Shown: positions 54,345-62,780 of the stretch, in pieces | How positions within the stretch are numbered: the stretch's first letter is position 1 | Layout of the letters: each line of letters opens with the position of its first letter | NCBI GenBank assembly: GCA_943788025.1 | Contig: CALSOR010000003.1 | Coordinates: 124,001-188,000, forward strand | Direction: 5' to 3' | DNA from: JABAAE01 sp905480545 | Lineage (GTDB): Bacteria; Planctomycetota; Planctomycetia; Pirellulales; Pirellulaceae | DNA length: 64,000 bases | Program-made: the position numbers and the translations under genes | Notes under the pieces: generated by a model | What the model was told of the DNA's origin: nothing | What the model saw: only the letters and a program-made list of their open reading frames with translations | Databases searched by the model: none

Positions 54345-54960
54345 TCGCAATCTCAGGGTTCGTCCCAGATCTTTTTCCTATGATCGAGCATGCAAATTCG
54401 ATCCGCGACACGTTGGATATCTTTTACCTCGTGAGGAAAAATCACGGTTCGGTCTTCGTCGTCAACCAATTGGATAACAGTCGATCAGACGCACTCAGGG
54501 ATCGAAAGCAGATGATGGTTCATCCAGCAAACCCAGGGCAGGGCAGGGCAGGGCGAAATCGCGTTCATCGAACAGACACGTGCTTGTTCCCACGGCAAAG
54601 CGTTGTGATCTCAGCTAGGATTTCTAACGTAAAAGAGTCAAGCAATTCAAACTGATTCGCGACAGCGCATGGATAAAACGCTTGGGAAAAGTTGATCAAT
54701 TAACTAATCGATATCCACTTCGGTAAGTCTCAGTCTTCCGGATCGTAAAAATGTTGGGCAATGCTTTTTCCGGATTTGCGATTGGGCTCCCTACCAATAC
54801 CGAAACGGTTCTGGATCATGCGGCCAGCAATCCCAGGATGTGACAAATTAAAGTTGTCTTCCCTTCGACGTTTTCTCCTCGCTGTTTTCCCCGCCCCGTT
54901 TTCTCCAACCAGGCCGAAGACGTGACCCGATGCAATCGACATTGTCACATCGCTTCATTC
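54345..54960 (-). pseudogene. Broken ABC-transporter ATPase gene
   Basis: On the minus strand all landmark motifs can still be traced but in different frames and with stops. Walker A is GLVGENGAGKT; a short internal duplication of GGAGAAAACG follows, and the second copy continues TTLICHILGLLAA in another frame before a TGA. PEDxDLPKWISIS (Q-loop region) contains in-frame TGA and TAA. A degenerate signature LCRGNKHVSV, a Walker B-like LLDEPSSAFDP followed by TGA, and the H-loop RTVIFPHEVKDIQRVADRICMLDH occur in order. The pattern matches YtrB-like ATPases that sit behind a GntR regulator. The gene is clearly non-functional. Confidence 0.85.
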
Positions 54961-55019
54961 TTCTTCTGCGTTAATGTCTACTTGATAGCTTTTGAATATC
55001 TACAACTGGATTTTCGTTG

Positions 55020-55430
55020 TCGCTCACTCCATGCTTCCGGTTCGATCGTTTGTTGTTTGAAGGTTCCGGCGATTAATCCATTGGCCCAAAGTTGCGCAGT
55101 CAATCTTCAATATTTCTGCCTTGGCAAAAAGTGCATCAACCGTTCGGTCAGTAGTTTTGTTTTTTACGCTTTGCAAGCGGCGAATCGCCGCCATCAACAA
55201 ACACCGCCGAACCACTTCGAGACACGATTGCCTTTTCCATTTCATGCTCGCGGTAAGCTCGGGCGACCGTATTCAGATCGACCATTTGCTTTTCCGCCAG
55301 TTTGCGAACCGGTGGTGAACGTTCGCCGTTTATCCAACGGACCGTCGCAATCGGATAATCCACCTAATTCACAATTTTTAAGTAGAGTGGAGGTTTCGTC
55401 GCGGGTGTTGATTCGTATTTCAATTTTCTT
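55020..55430 (-). pseudogene. Broken GntR-family (YtrA-like) transcription regulator gene
   Basis: The minus strand encodes the GntR helix-turn-helix: RWINGERSPPVRKLAEKQ, VDLNTVARAYREHEMEKAIVSRSGSAVFVDGG. The N-terminal part (KIEIRINTRDETST) is separated by a +1 shift in an A5 run near 55374-55378 and by an in-frame TAG where a glutamine codon is expected (IVN-stop-VDY). A further +1 in the A6 run near 55160-55165 separates the C-terminal helix (NKTTDRTVDALFAKAEILKID). It lies directly upstream of the broken ABC ATPase, so the pair was once a ytrA-ytrB-like operon. Confidence 0.8.
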
Positions 55431-55556
55431 GCCTGCCCAGTTTTTATTAATGAATTAATAAAAACATCGAGCCAACGACGCGTTAGTTTGTGATTTTCAC
55501 CAAACTTTCTTTTTCAATGGTAAGATGAAGTGAATCGATGATTCACAAAGGAAAAA

Positions 55557-56954
55557 ATGATGCGATCCATTTTCGTTGTTGTACTGCTGGGATGTTTTCA
55601 GCAATCCGTTTATTCGCAAGCGTCCGGTGATTCTACGGAAAACGCGGCAAAAGCTAAAGCAAACACCGGTGAGAAAAAAATAACTATTGCCGAGAAGGGT
55701 GACGCAGTAGCGAAGAAGGAGTTCAATCACTCCAAATACTATCCGCCGTCTCAGATTCCCGATCGAATTGCGTTGACTCTTTCCGGCGACCCGGCGACCT
55801 CGATTTCTGTCGTTTGGCGATCTTCCAAGTTGCAGGCCGAACCGAGAGTGGAATACGCCGTAGCGACATCTGGGACAGAATTTGTCAATGCCACGAGTAC
55901 GACGATTGCGACGACCGAGAAACTTGATTTCCGAATCGTTGATTCGTACTACCATACGGCCACGCTGTCAGGCTTATTGCCAAACACTCAGTACCTCTAC
56001 CGAGTGGGTGATGGAAGTAAGTTTAGTGAGTGGAGCGAATTTAAAACGGCAAAAGCAAATGATGAGTCGTTTTCGTTTGTCTACTTTGGTGATGCACAAA
56101 ACGCGATCAAGGCGTCTTGGTCACGAGTTGTTCGTCGCGGTTTGCGGGACCTACCAAACGCTTCGTTTTTTCTTCATGCCGGTGATTTGATCAATTCCTC
56201 CAATAGTGACACCGAGTGGGGGGAATGGTTTTATGCGGCGGGTTGGATCAATCGTTCAATTCCCATCGTTGCGATTCCAGGTAATCATGAATATGGAAAA
56301 GGTGGGCTGTCACGACATTGGAAACCTGGTTTCGAGTTTCCGAAAAACGGGCCGGAGGGAATGCAGGATTCGGTTTATTATTTCGACTATCAAGGTGCGC
56401 GGTTTATCGCACTCGATACCAATCGCGAAATTGAAAAGCAAGCAAAATGGTTGGATGTTGTGTTGGAGAACAACAAATCGAATTGGACGATTTTAACCGG
56501 TCACCATCCGTTCTATTCTCCCGCGAAAAAACGAAACAATCCAAAATTGCGAGAGTTGTTTGAACCCGTGTTTAAAAAGCATCGGATTGATCTTTGTTTG
56601 CAGGGTCATGATCATTCGTATTCGCGAACTTTTCAGACAGAATTGAAGAAGGACATCGATGCATCCATTGCAGCAAAACATGTGAACAATGGAACCGTCT
56701 TTGCTGTTTCTGTTAGCGGGCCGAAGATGTACACGGTCGATAAAAAAACGGTGATGCAACGAGTTGCGGAGGGGACACAGTTGTACCAACTGATCACCGT
56801 TGAAAAAAATAAAATCAGTTATAAGGCCTTGACTGCGACCGGAGAATTGTACGATGCGTTTGAGTTGAACCGAGAGGGTGAGAACGTCACGATCGTTGAC
56901 CAAACACCAAGCACTCCCGAGCGTCGTTTCAATAATATCAATTTTGGAAAGTAG
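55557..56954 (+). CDS. Secreted purple acid phosphatase-like metallophosphoesterase
   Basis: 465 aa. Signal peptide ending near QSVYSQ and a low-complexity linker (about 25-55) precede a fibronectin-III-like domain (IPDRIALTLSGDPATSISVVWRSS ... LSGLLPNTQYLYRVGDG) as in purple acid phosphatases. The metal-binding motifs follow in order: YFGDAQ, HAGDLINS, IPGNHEYG, TGHHPFYS and LQGHDHSYSR, so both metal sites are complete. It hydrolyses phosphate esters outside the cytoplasm. ATG 55557 is preceded by GGAAAAA; ATG 55560 is an equal alternative. It converges on nrdB with a shared terminator. Confidence 0.9.
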   Translation: MMRSIFVVVLLGCFQQSVYSQASGDSTENAAKAKANTGEKKITIAEKGDAVAKKEFNHSKYYPPSQIPDRIALTLSGDPATSISVVWRSSKLQAEPRVEYAVATSGTEFVNATSTTIATTEKLDFRIVDSYYHTATLSGLLPNTQYLYRVGDGSKFSEWSEFKTAKANDESFSFVYFGDAQNAIKASWSRVVRRGLRDLPNASFFLHAGDLINSSNSDTEWGEWFYAAGWINRSIPIVAIPGNHEYGKGGLSRHWKPGFEFPKNGPEGMQDSVYYFDYQGARFIALDTNREIEKQAKWLDVVLENNKSNWTILTGHHPFYSPAKKRNNPKLRELFEPVFKKHRIDLCLQGHDHSYSRTFQTELKKDIDASIAAKHVNNGTVFAVSVSGPKMYTVDKKTVMQRVAEGTQLYQLITVEKNKISYKALTATGELYDAFELNREGENVTIVDQTPSTPERRFNNINFGK

Positions 56955-57001
56955 CTTTGGGTATCGACGCCGAAACACTCGGGCAAGCGTATGCAGGGAT
57001 C

Positions 57002-57049
57002 GTGCAAGCAGTGAATTGTGCAAGCAGTGAATCGTGCAAGCAGTGGATT
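57002..57049. repeat. Three 16-bp tandem repeats
   Basis: GTGCAAGCAGTGAATT (with small changes in the last bases) starts at 57002, 57018 and 57034. It lies between the phosphatase stop and the bidirectional terminator. Confidence 0.95.
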
Positions 57050-57096
57050 GTGTTCCCGTGGTTTCGATGCTTTGGAATAGACGAAAACAGATGCAC

Positions 57097-57129
57097 AAAA
57101 AAACGCGGCTGATTTCAGCCGCGTTTTTT
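57097..57129. terminator. Bidirectional rho-independent terminator
   Basis: Stem AACGCGGCTG/CAGCCGCGTT (57102-57111 with 57116-57125), loop ATTT, with an A tract on the left and a T tract on the right. It can serve both the phosphatase gene (plus) and nrdB (minus), which converge here. Confidence 0.9.
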
Positions 57130-57207
57130 GTTGATTCTCAACCTGTGTCGTGTCTGTCTTGGTAGCCTGTTTTGCCGTCAGACAACGATCCCATTTACTT
57201 CTCTACA

Positions 57208-58263
57208 TCAGTCCCAGCTAAGCGAACCTGATTGGTATTCGGTAACCGTTGTTTCGAAGAAATTCTTTTCCTTCGAGAGGTCAATCGCTTCGCTCATCCA
57301 TGGGAATGGGTTGCTGCTGCCGTACTGTTTTGGCAGCCCAATTCGCTCAAGTCGACGGTCAGCAATATACTGAACATAGTCGCGAAATAGCGCGGCGTTT
57401 AAACCTAGAACTCCATTGGGCAAGCAATCTTCTGCATACGCGATTTCCAGTTCAACCGCTTCACGCACTCGTTCAATCATTGCATTTTGGAATTCGGCTG
57501 TCCAAAGATGCGGATTCTCTGCCTTAATACCATTGATCAAGTCGATTCCAAAATTCAGGTGAATCGATTCATCACGCAGAATGTATTGAAACTGCTCACC
57601 AATCCCTGTCATCAGGTTACGGTTATGGAATGAAAGAATCATGACGAAACCGGTGTAAAAGAAAACACCTTCCATGATTAAATAGTAACCGATCAAATTC
57701 TTTAAAAAAGCTTGAGCCCCTTCAAATGTTTCAGTGGTGAAGCCGTCCGACATGACTTCACGCGTTAATTCCATCTCGAACGCATCCTTTCGGGCGATCG
57801 CGGGAACTTCATGATACATGTTAAAGACTTCGCCTTCTTCCAGGCCTAGGCTCTCCACCACGTACAGAAATGTGTGTGAGTGAACCGCTTCTTCAAATGC
57901 TTGACGAAGCAGATACTGCCGACACTCCGCATTGGTTACATGGCGAAAAATCGCCAACACAAGATTGTTTCCCACCAGGCTTTCAGCGGTGGAAAAGAAC
58001 CCGAGGTTCCGCATAATTACAAGACGCTCATCATCTGAGAGAACATTACTTCTCCACGTCTCAATATCCTTATTCATTGGAACTTCAGTCGGCATCCAAT
58101 GATTCGCACAACCATTGACGTAGTGTTCCCACGCCCAGTTATACTTCAATGGCATTAGCTGATTGACGTCAACTTGTCCGCAATTGATCAGCCGCTTTGC
58201 CATTGCGTCGACACGCGTTGACTTTCCTGTCAGAAGGTCTTGAGGGTTGGTTGCAGTTGCCAT
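57208..58263 (-). CDS. nrdB: Ribonucleotide reductase beta subunit, class Ic-like (Phe in place of radical Tyr)
   Basis: 351 aa. Supplies the radical to NrdA for making deoxyribonucleotides. The six metal ligands are Glu94 (STAES), Glu125 and His128 (FEEAVHSHTF), Glu198 (LIMEG), Glu232 and His235 (RDESIH). Their spacing equals that known for Chlamydia trachomatis NrdB (89, 120, 123, 193, 227, 230) shifted by five. The residue at the tyrosyl-radical position, four after the first histidine, is Phe132, as in Chlamydia. Such enzymes use a Mn/Fe cofactor instead of a tyrosyl radical (established for the family). It is downstream of nrdA with a 348-bp gap. Confidence 0.93.
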   Translation of the reverse strand: MATATNPQDLLTGKSTRVDAMAKRLINCGQVDVNQLMPLKYNWAWEHYVNGCANHWMPTEVPMNKDIETWRSNVLSDDERLVIMRNLGFFSTAESLVGNNLVLAIFRHVTNAECRQYLLRQAFEEAVHSHTFLYVVESLGLEEGEVFNMYHEVPAIARKDAFEMELTREVMSDGFTTETFEGAQAFLKNLIGYYLIMEGVFFYTGFVMILSFHNRNLMTGIGEQFQYILRDESIHLNFGIDLINGIKAENPHLWTAEFQNAMIERVREAVELEIAYAEDCLPNGVLGLNAALFRDYVQYIADRRLERIGLPKQYGSSNPFPWMSEAIDLSKEKNFFETTVTEYQSGSLSWD

Positions 58264-58611
58264 TTGATTTTGCTCCGTGCTCTAAAAAAATTAATGCGTT
58301 TGAACTTGTTTCGTAAATTCGTTTTTTGCTTCTTCGTCACGCCGTGGCGTTCTTCCGACTTCTTCGTCACTGAAAACCGATCAAGTTGCCCTTGGGACAA
58401 CTCATTTTTCTCCACTTGATTTGAACATTTTCAAAATTCGTTGCCATCATCTTGACAAAAGAAATCAAACGACCGGCGAATTTGGTGCCGTCCGTTTAAT
58501 CTCTAAACCTGCCACGCCCGCAAAGTCGTGACTGCCGCGAAATATTTTGCCGGGAGATCGTCAAAATCGTCAAATGCAATCAGGTCGTTCCGCCGACGGT
58601 CTAACTGGGCG
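58264..58611. other. Gap between nrdA and nrdB
   Basis: 348 bp, unusually long for an nrdA-nrdB pair. No protein-like frame, no clear terminator and no convincing promoter are seen in it. Confidence 0.5.
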
Positions 58612-60774
58612 TTACTGGCAGGATTCGCAGTCCGGATCCATAATGCTGCAAGCTTTTGGAGTCGGTGCTGCCGTTTCCAATGCAACGCGGTCGACGTTAA
58701 TTTCGCTTGATGCACTTTGGCTCTTCATCCACTTCGGCTGAATGCCACGTTTGTTTACATCCATTGTTGACTTCTCTACTTGCGTAGCACCCAGGCACCG
58801 CAGGTAATAAGTCGTTTTGAGTCCCTTCTGCCACGCAAGTCGATACATGTCGTCCAGCTTTTTACCGCTTGGTTGCCCCATGTAAAGATTGAGCGACTGG
58901 CCCATATCAATCCATTTTTGACGACGCGAAGCACACTCAATTAGCCACTTCGGATCAATTTCAAACGACGTTTGGTATCGATCCTTGATCTCTTTGGGAA
59001 TTCGGTCGATGTCCCGAAGCGTTCCGTCATGATGTTTCAGGTCGTCACGCATTTCTGCGTCCCAAAGTCCATGTTCCTTCAGCTCGTTCACCAGCCCAAT
59101 GTTCACCTGAGTGAATTCGCCAGAAAGATTGCTCTTTACAAACAAGTGGCTGTAGTTGGGTTCGATCGATTGCGTCACGCCGATGATCGTTGAAATCGTC
59201 GCCGTTGGAGCAATCGCCATCACGTTGCTATTTCGCATCCCGTGCTTCTCAACTTGCTTGCGGACAATATCCCAGTCCATCGTTGACGAACGGTCCATGT
59301 CGACCAACATCCCACGCTCGTGCTCGAGGATTTCGATCGTGTCGATCGGCAACAAGCCACGGTCCCATTTCGAGCCAGTGTAACTGCTGTACTTTCCGCG
59401 TTCCGCCGCGAGACGAGACGAAGCCAAAATCGCGAAGTAGGAAATCGCTTCCATACTTTCGTCCGCAAATTTCACCGCCCCTTCACTCGAGTAACTGATT
59501 CCGCAAGTCGCTAGTGCGTCTTGGAATCCCATCAAACCCATCCCCACAGGACGGTGCTTCTGGTTGGAAGCCTTTGCTTCATCGGTTGGGTAGAAGTTAA
59601 TATCGATAACGTTGTCGAGCATTCGAACGGCAATATCGATTGTTTCTTGTAGCATCGCCAAATCCAACTCACCATTGGGGCAATGCTTTGGCATATTGAT
59701 CGAACCGAGATTGCAAACTGCTGTCTCTTTCTCGCTGGTGTTCAGCAAGATTTCCGTGCAAAGATTGCTACTGTGGACAACGCCCGCATGGTCCTGAGGT
59801 GATCGCAAATTCGATGGGTCTTTCCAGGTAATCCACGGATGACCGGTCTCGAAGACGCGTGTTAACATCTTTCTCCAAAGGTCGACAGCATTGATTTCCT
59901 TGAAAAGCTCAATCTTACCTTCCTGTGCCAGTCGCTCGTATTGCTCATAGCGTTCTTCAAAAGCAAGTCCGACAAGGTCATGCAAATCAGGCGTTTCATC
60001 TGGCGAAAACAATGTCCACTTTCCACCGTTGATGACACGCTTCATGAATAGATCCGGGATCCAATTCGCCGTGTGCATGTCGTGGGTTCGTCGTCGATCG
60101 TCGCCCGTGTTTTTACGGAGCTCCATGAACTCTTCGATGTCGTAATGCCACGATTCCAAGTAAGAGCAGACCGCACCCTTTCGTTTTCCACCCTGATTCA
60201 CTGCAACCGCCGTGTCGCTAACGACTTTCAAAAACGGAATCACACCCTGGCTTTTGCCGTTGGTTCCTTTGATGTGAGCGTTGGTTGCACGAATGTTCGA
60301 CCAATCGTTACCCAGACCACCTGCCCATTTCGAAAGCTTCGCATTGTCCGCAATCACTTTGAAAATGTGATCCAAGTCATCCGATACCGTGCTCAGGTAG
60401 CAGGAGCTTAACTGTGGGTGACAAGTCCCTGAATTGAATAACGTTGGAGTTGCCGATGTAAATCGGAACGATGAAAGAACGTTGTAAAAGTCAATCGCTC
60501 TTTGAGATTTCTCTTCACCTTCGTTAATCGCCAAGCCCATCGCAACACGCATCCAGAAATACTGGGGAGCTTCAATTCGCCGGCCATCAATGTGTAGCAA
60601 GTATCGATCATAAATTGTTTGCAAACCAAGGTATGGAAACAATGCGTCACGCTCTGGGGCCAATGCCGTTGCGATCAACTCTAAATCAAAGCTCTTTAGC
60701 TCGGGCGAGAGCCGTTTTGCGGCTACGCCATCGTCAATAAAATTCTCGAAACGCTCTCGATACAGCGTTTTCAA
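58612..60774 (-). CDS. nrdA: Ribonucleotide reductase alpha subunit, catalytic part (separated from its N-terminus by a frameshift)
   Basis: 720 aa from an in-frame ATG that is not the natural start. The catalytic core is complete: SATPTLFNSGTCHPQLSSCYL with the first redox Cys, SNLCTEI with the active-site Asn-Cys-Glu, AVCNLGSINMP with the second redox Cys, TTYYLR with the tyrosine pair that relays the radical, and the tail MDPDCESCQ with the thioredoxin-reachable CxxC. The missing N-terminus (two ATP-cones) lies in the adjacent frame, linked at the TTTT run 60768-60771; with one base less it reads DVETLYRERFENFI. The protein would then be about 943 aa. Confidence 0.93.
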   Translation of the reverse strand: MKTLYRERFENFIDDGVAAKRLSPELKSFDLELIATALAPERDALFPYLGLQTIYDRYLLHIDGRRIEAPQYFWMRVAMGLAINEGEEKSQRAIDFYNVLSSFRFTSATPTLFNSGTCHPQLSSCYLSTVSDDLDHIFKVIADNAKLSKWAGGLGNDWSNIRATNAHIKGTNGKSQGVIPFLKVVSDTAVAVNQGGKRKGAVCSYLESWHYDIEEFMELRKNTGDDRRRTHDMHTANWIPDLFMKRVINGGKWTLFSPDETPDLHDLVGLAFEERYEQYERLAQEGKIELFKEINAVDLWRKMLTRVFETGHPWITWKDPSNLRSPQDHAGVVHSSNLCTEILLNTSEKETAVCNLGSINMPKHCPNGELDLAMLQETIDIAVRMLDNVIDINFYPTDEAKASNQKHRPVGMGLMGFQDALATCGISYSSEGAVKFADESMEAISYFAILASSRLAAERGKYSSYTGSKWDRGLLPIDTIEILEHERGMLVDMDRSSTMDWDIVRKQVEKHGMRNSNVMAIAPTATISTIIGVTQSIEPNYSHLFVKSNLSGEFTQVNIGLVNELKEHGLWDAEMRDDLKHHDGTLRDIDRIPKEIKDRYQTSFEIDPKWLIECASRRQKWIDMGQSLNLYMGQPSGKKLDDMYRLAWQKGLKTTYYLRCLGATQVEKSTMDVNKRGIQPKWMKSQSASSEINVDRVALETAAPTPKACSIMDPDCESCQ

Positions 60775-61444
60775 CGTCGCCTTCGCTCTGCGATTTGCCG
60801 AGCGATTCGCGGTAAATAATATTCAACGTCAAGCGGCAAGCCACGGTGTCATACGCTGGGTCAACTTCGATGCGACTGCGAGCAGCGGCGACCATGGCAC
60901 GAGAAATTTCTTTCGGCGAAATGCCGTCAAAAAACTGCTTTTTGGTCTCGTTGATCAGGATTTGACTGTCGCATGAATCCTCTAGGCCGTCGCAAGCGCG
61001 GATGATTTGCAACTGAAGTTTTTCCAGATCGAAGTTCTCAAGCTTGTCCTTGTGCTTGACCATGATCGTTGGAAAGGGGCGATCGCTCTCCATGCTCTCT
61101 TCGGCGTTCAACTGCCGCATTCGCGTGTGTTCAGCACGATAGAGAATATAACGACGTGCTACCGAGAAAAACTCATACCGCATCAACTCGCGTTCGACCA
61201 AGTCTTGGATCGCTTCGACGTCAAAATCTACATCGGCTTGCGACCGAGCACCGACTTGGCCCACGATGTTTTCGACGATCATTCCAATTTTTTCATTGGT
61301 CGCATCATCCAGTGGCTCCGTATCGCTCACTTGACGCTCTGCCGCGAACGCTTTCTCGATTGCGCGATGGATGAGTTTGCTCTCAAAAGAAACAACGCGA
61401 CCGTCCCTCTTCTGAACCATTAATTCTTGTTGGGTTTTAAGCAT
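60734..61444 (-). CDS. nrdA: Ribonucleotide reductase alpha subunit, N-terminal ATP-cone part
   Basis: The start ATG at 61444 has a strong AGGAG ribosome site 8 nt upstream; the frame open further upstream is not needed. It encodes two allosteric ATP-cones: LMVQKRDGRVVSFESKLIHRAIEKAF (about 8-33) to FFSVARRYILYR, and PTIMVKHKDKLENFDLEKLQLQII to ACRLTLNIIYRESLG. Two cones are usual for dATP-inhibited class I enzymes. The frame ends in the meaningless NAVSRAFREFY after the homopolymer run, so the natural gene is the fusion with the catalytic part. Confidence 0.85.
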   Translation of the reverse strand: MLKTQQELMVQKRDGRVVSFESKLIHRAIEKAFAAERQVSDTEPLDDATNEKIGMIVENIVGQVGARSQADVDFDVEAIQDLVERELMRYEFFSVARRYILYRAEHTRMRQLNAEESMESDRPFPTIMVKHKDKLENFDLEKLQLQIIRACDGLEDSCDSQILINETKKQFFDGISPKEISRAMVAAARSRIEVDPAYDTVACRLTLNIIYRESLGKSQSEGDVENAVSRAFREFY

Positions 61445-61795
61445 CGATAGTCTCCTACATATAGATTCAGCATTCGAATCCTGAACACTGATGGAATTCG
61501 TACGTAACCTGCAACAAACTAGGGGTCGCGACCACTGACTTAACGTCTTGCGGGCATGAGACCAAAGAATTCCGCTCAAGGGTCAAGCGGACGCTGTTCG
61601 ACATCCTTGCCTGTTCCTGTCACTTGGAACTCCCGCCGATCCATTTCAATTAGTAAAACAAAATGAACGAGCTGCTATCCGTAGCTGTTGAAAACTTTCA
61701 CAATCCGATGCTTCGATGTGAGGTACATCTGATCACGCACCGTTAGCGAACGTCAGGTTTTTATTGGTTTTTAAAAAAGAGAAGAAAGTCACACA

Positions 61796-61843
61796 GCCCT
61801 ATATGTTGTGGTCGTTTCGTCTCGTTGGCCCAATATATCGCTT
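61796..61843 (-). promoter_or_regulatory. Two NrdR-like boxes upstream of nrdA
   Basis: On the minus strand CCACAACATATAGGGC (61796-61811) matches the NrdR consensus ACACWABATATWGTGT at 13 of 16 positions, and AAGCGATATATTGGGC (61828-61843) at 11 of 16. They are 32 bp apart start to start, the three-turn spacing usual for NrdR sites. NrdR, a repressor that itself binds ATP/dATP through an ATP-cone, therefore likely controls nrdA. The boxes lie about 350 bp before the ATG, which implies a long leader (61445-61795) or a second promoter nearer the gene. Confidence 0.6.
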
Positions 61844-62306
61844 TATCGTCACCCGTCAATACAAAATCCTGCCAAAGTTTTTGATGCTGGCAGAAATTGT
61901 TAAAATCACGCGCGGCAATTGAGCGGCTGCACGTTATTAGCAGGGCTGATCAAGCCTGAGAATGAGCCCGCTTAGTTTCTGGGATGATAGCAGTGCTGTC
62001 AAGCCTTTTTGTGGGAGTTTATTTCCAGTTCAGTCAACTCCGCCAAAATGATCAAAAATGACAGGAACAACCGGTAATTCGTGTTGACTGTCGGAAAAAA
62101 ATTCGAAATGCAGGGAGGGCAAGGCGGCCGCTATTTCTCGACGTGCCCTTTATATGGTAATTGAGAAAAAACTAATTTCGAAAGGCTGAGATCGCTGGTC
62201 GTTATTCTGCCAACGAGTCAAAGAGTTGCCGTGTTGCAAAGATTTTGCAGGTGCCTGGCTACTTATTGTCGGTGCTGATCGTTTGACATAGTATATTGGG
62301 GTCATT
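61844..62306. other. Intergenic region upstream of the nrd boxes and the tRNA
   Basis: No protein-like frame. Local inverted repeats exist (for example CTGCCA/TGGCAG near 61871-61895 and GGGCT/AGCCC near 61942-61968), but I could not tie them to a known RNA. Confidence 0.4.
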
Positions 62307-62307
62307 C

Positions 62308-62387
62308 GGAGGATAGGCGAATGGCTAGCAGGCTGATTCGAAATCAGTTGCCCTCACGGGTTGCGGGTTCGACCCCCGTGTCCTCCG
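62308..62387 (+). tRNA. tRNA-Ser (anticodon CGA), atypical 5' side
   Basis: The acceptor arms GGAGGAT and GTCCTCC pair (one G-U), discriminator G at 62387. The anticodon stem GCTGA/TCAGT encloses the loop TTCGAAA with anticodon CGA (62339-62341). A short variable arm CCC-TCAC-GGG and a normal T arm (GCGGG, TTCGACC, CCCGT) follow, so it is a class II serine tRNA. No CCA is encoded. The connector between acceptor and D stem is one nucleotide short and lacks a clear U8 unless the 5' end is moved to C62307, which would give an eight-base-pair acceptor stem. Confidence 0.75.
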
Positions 62388-62780
62388 CTTCAGAATTGTC
62401 GTTTTTTCTCGAGGAATCTCGCGACGGCCTTCCGTCCAAAACTCAAAAACTACGATCAATCCAACACCTCTGAGACGATAAAGGTATCGAATTAAAGTCC
62501 GATATCCTCGAAAGTCACCGAAAACACGTCTCTGCGCGCCGCACTTTTCGACCGCCCTCAAATCTCTGCAAAGCGTCAATCTCTACAAAGCGTCGCACTT
62601 TTCGACCGCTATCAACAATACAAGTCGCCACTTGGAATCTGAATTGGGCTGAATCGCCAAATGAACCACGCGAATGCTCGTTCCGCACGTTGACTCCAAC
62701 CGTAACGACGCGTGTGTCAGCTTCGATAGCAATCTCAGAGCCCGGAACTGGCCCGTCGACTACCTTCACCAAATTTGAAT
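62388..62780. other. Intergenic region with short direct repeats
   Basis: 393 bp between the tRNA and the stop of the TPR protein. It holds a 17-bp tandem pair (AATCTCTRCAAAGCGTC at 62561 and 62578) framed by two copies of GCACTTTTCGACCGC (62541-62555, 62595-62609). No gene is supported. Confidence 0.6.
62541..62609. repeat. Nested direct repeats (15 bp and 17 bp)
   Basis: Two copies of GCACTTTTCGACCGC flank a region containing a 17-bp tandem duplication. Located 150 bp downstream of the tRNA. Confidence 0.9.

Noticed and set aside
61844..62306. Riboswitch or other known structured RNA in the gap before the tRNA
   Set aside because: Several local hairpins can be drawn, but none carries conserved motifs of a family that I recognise.
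8900..62609. CRISPR array
   Set aside because: The repeats are short, contiguous and without unique spacers, and no cas gene is present.
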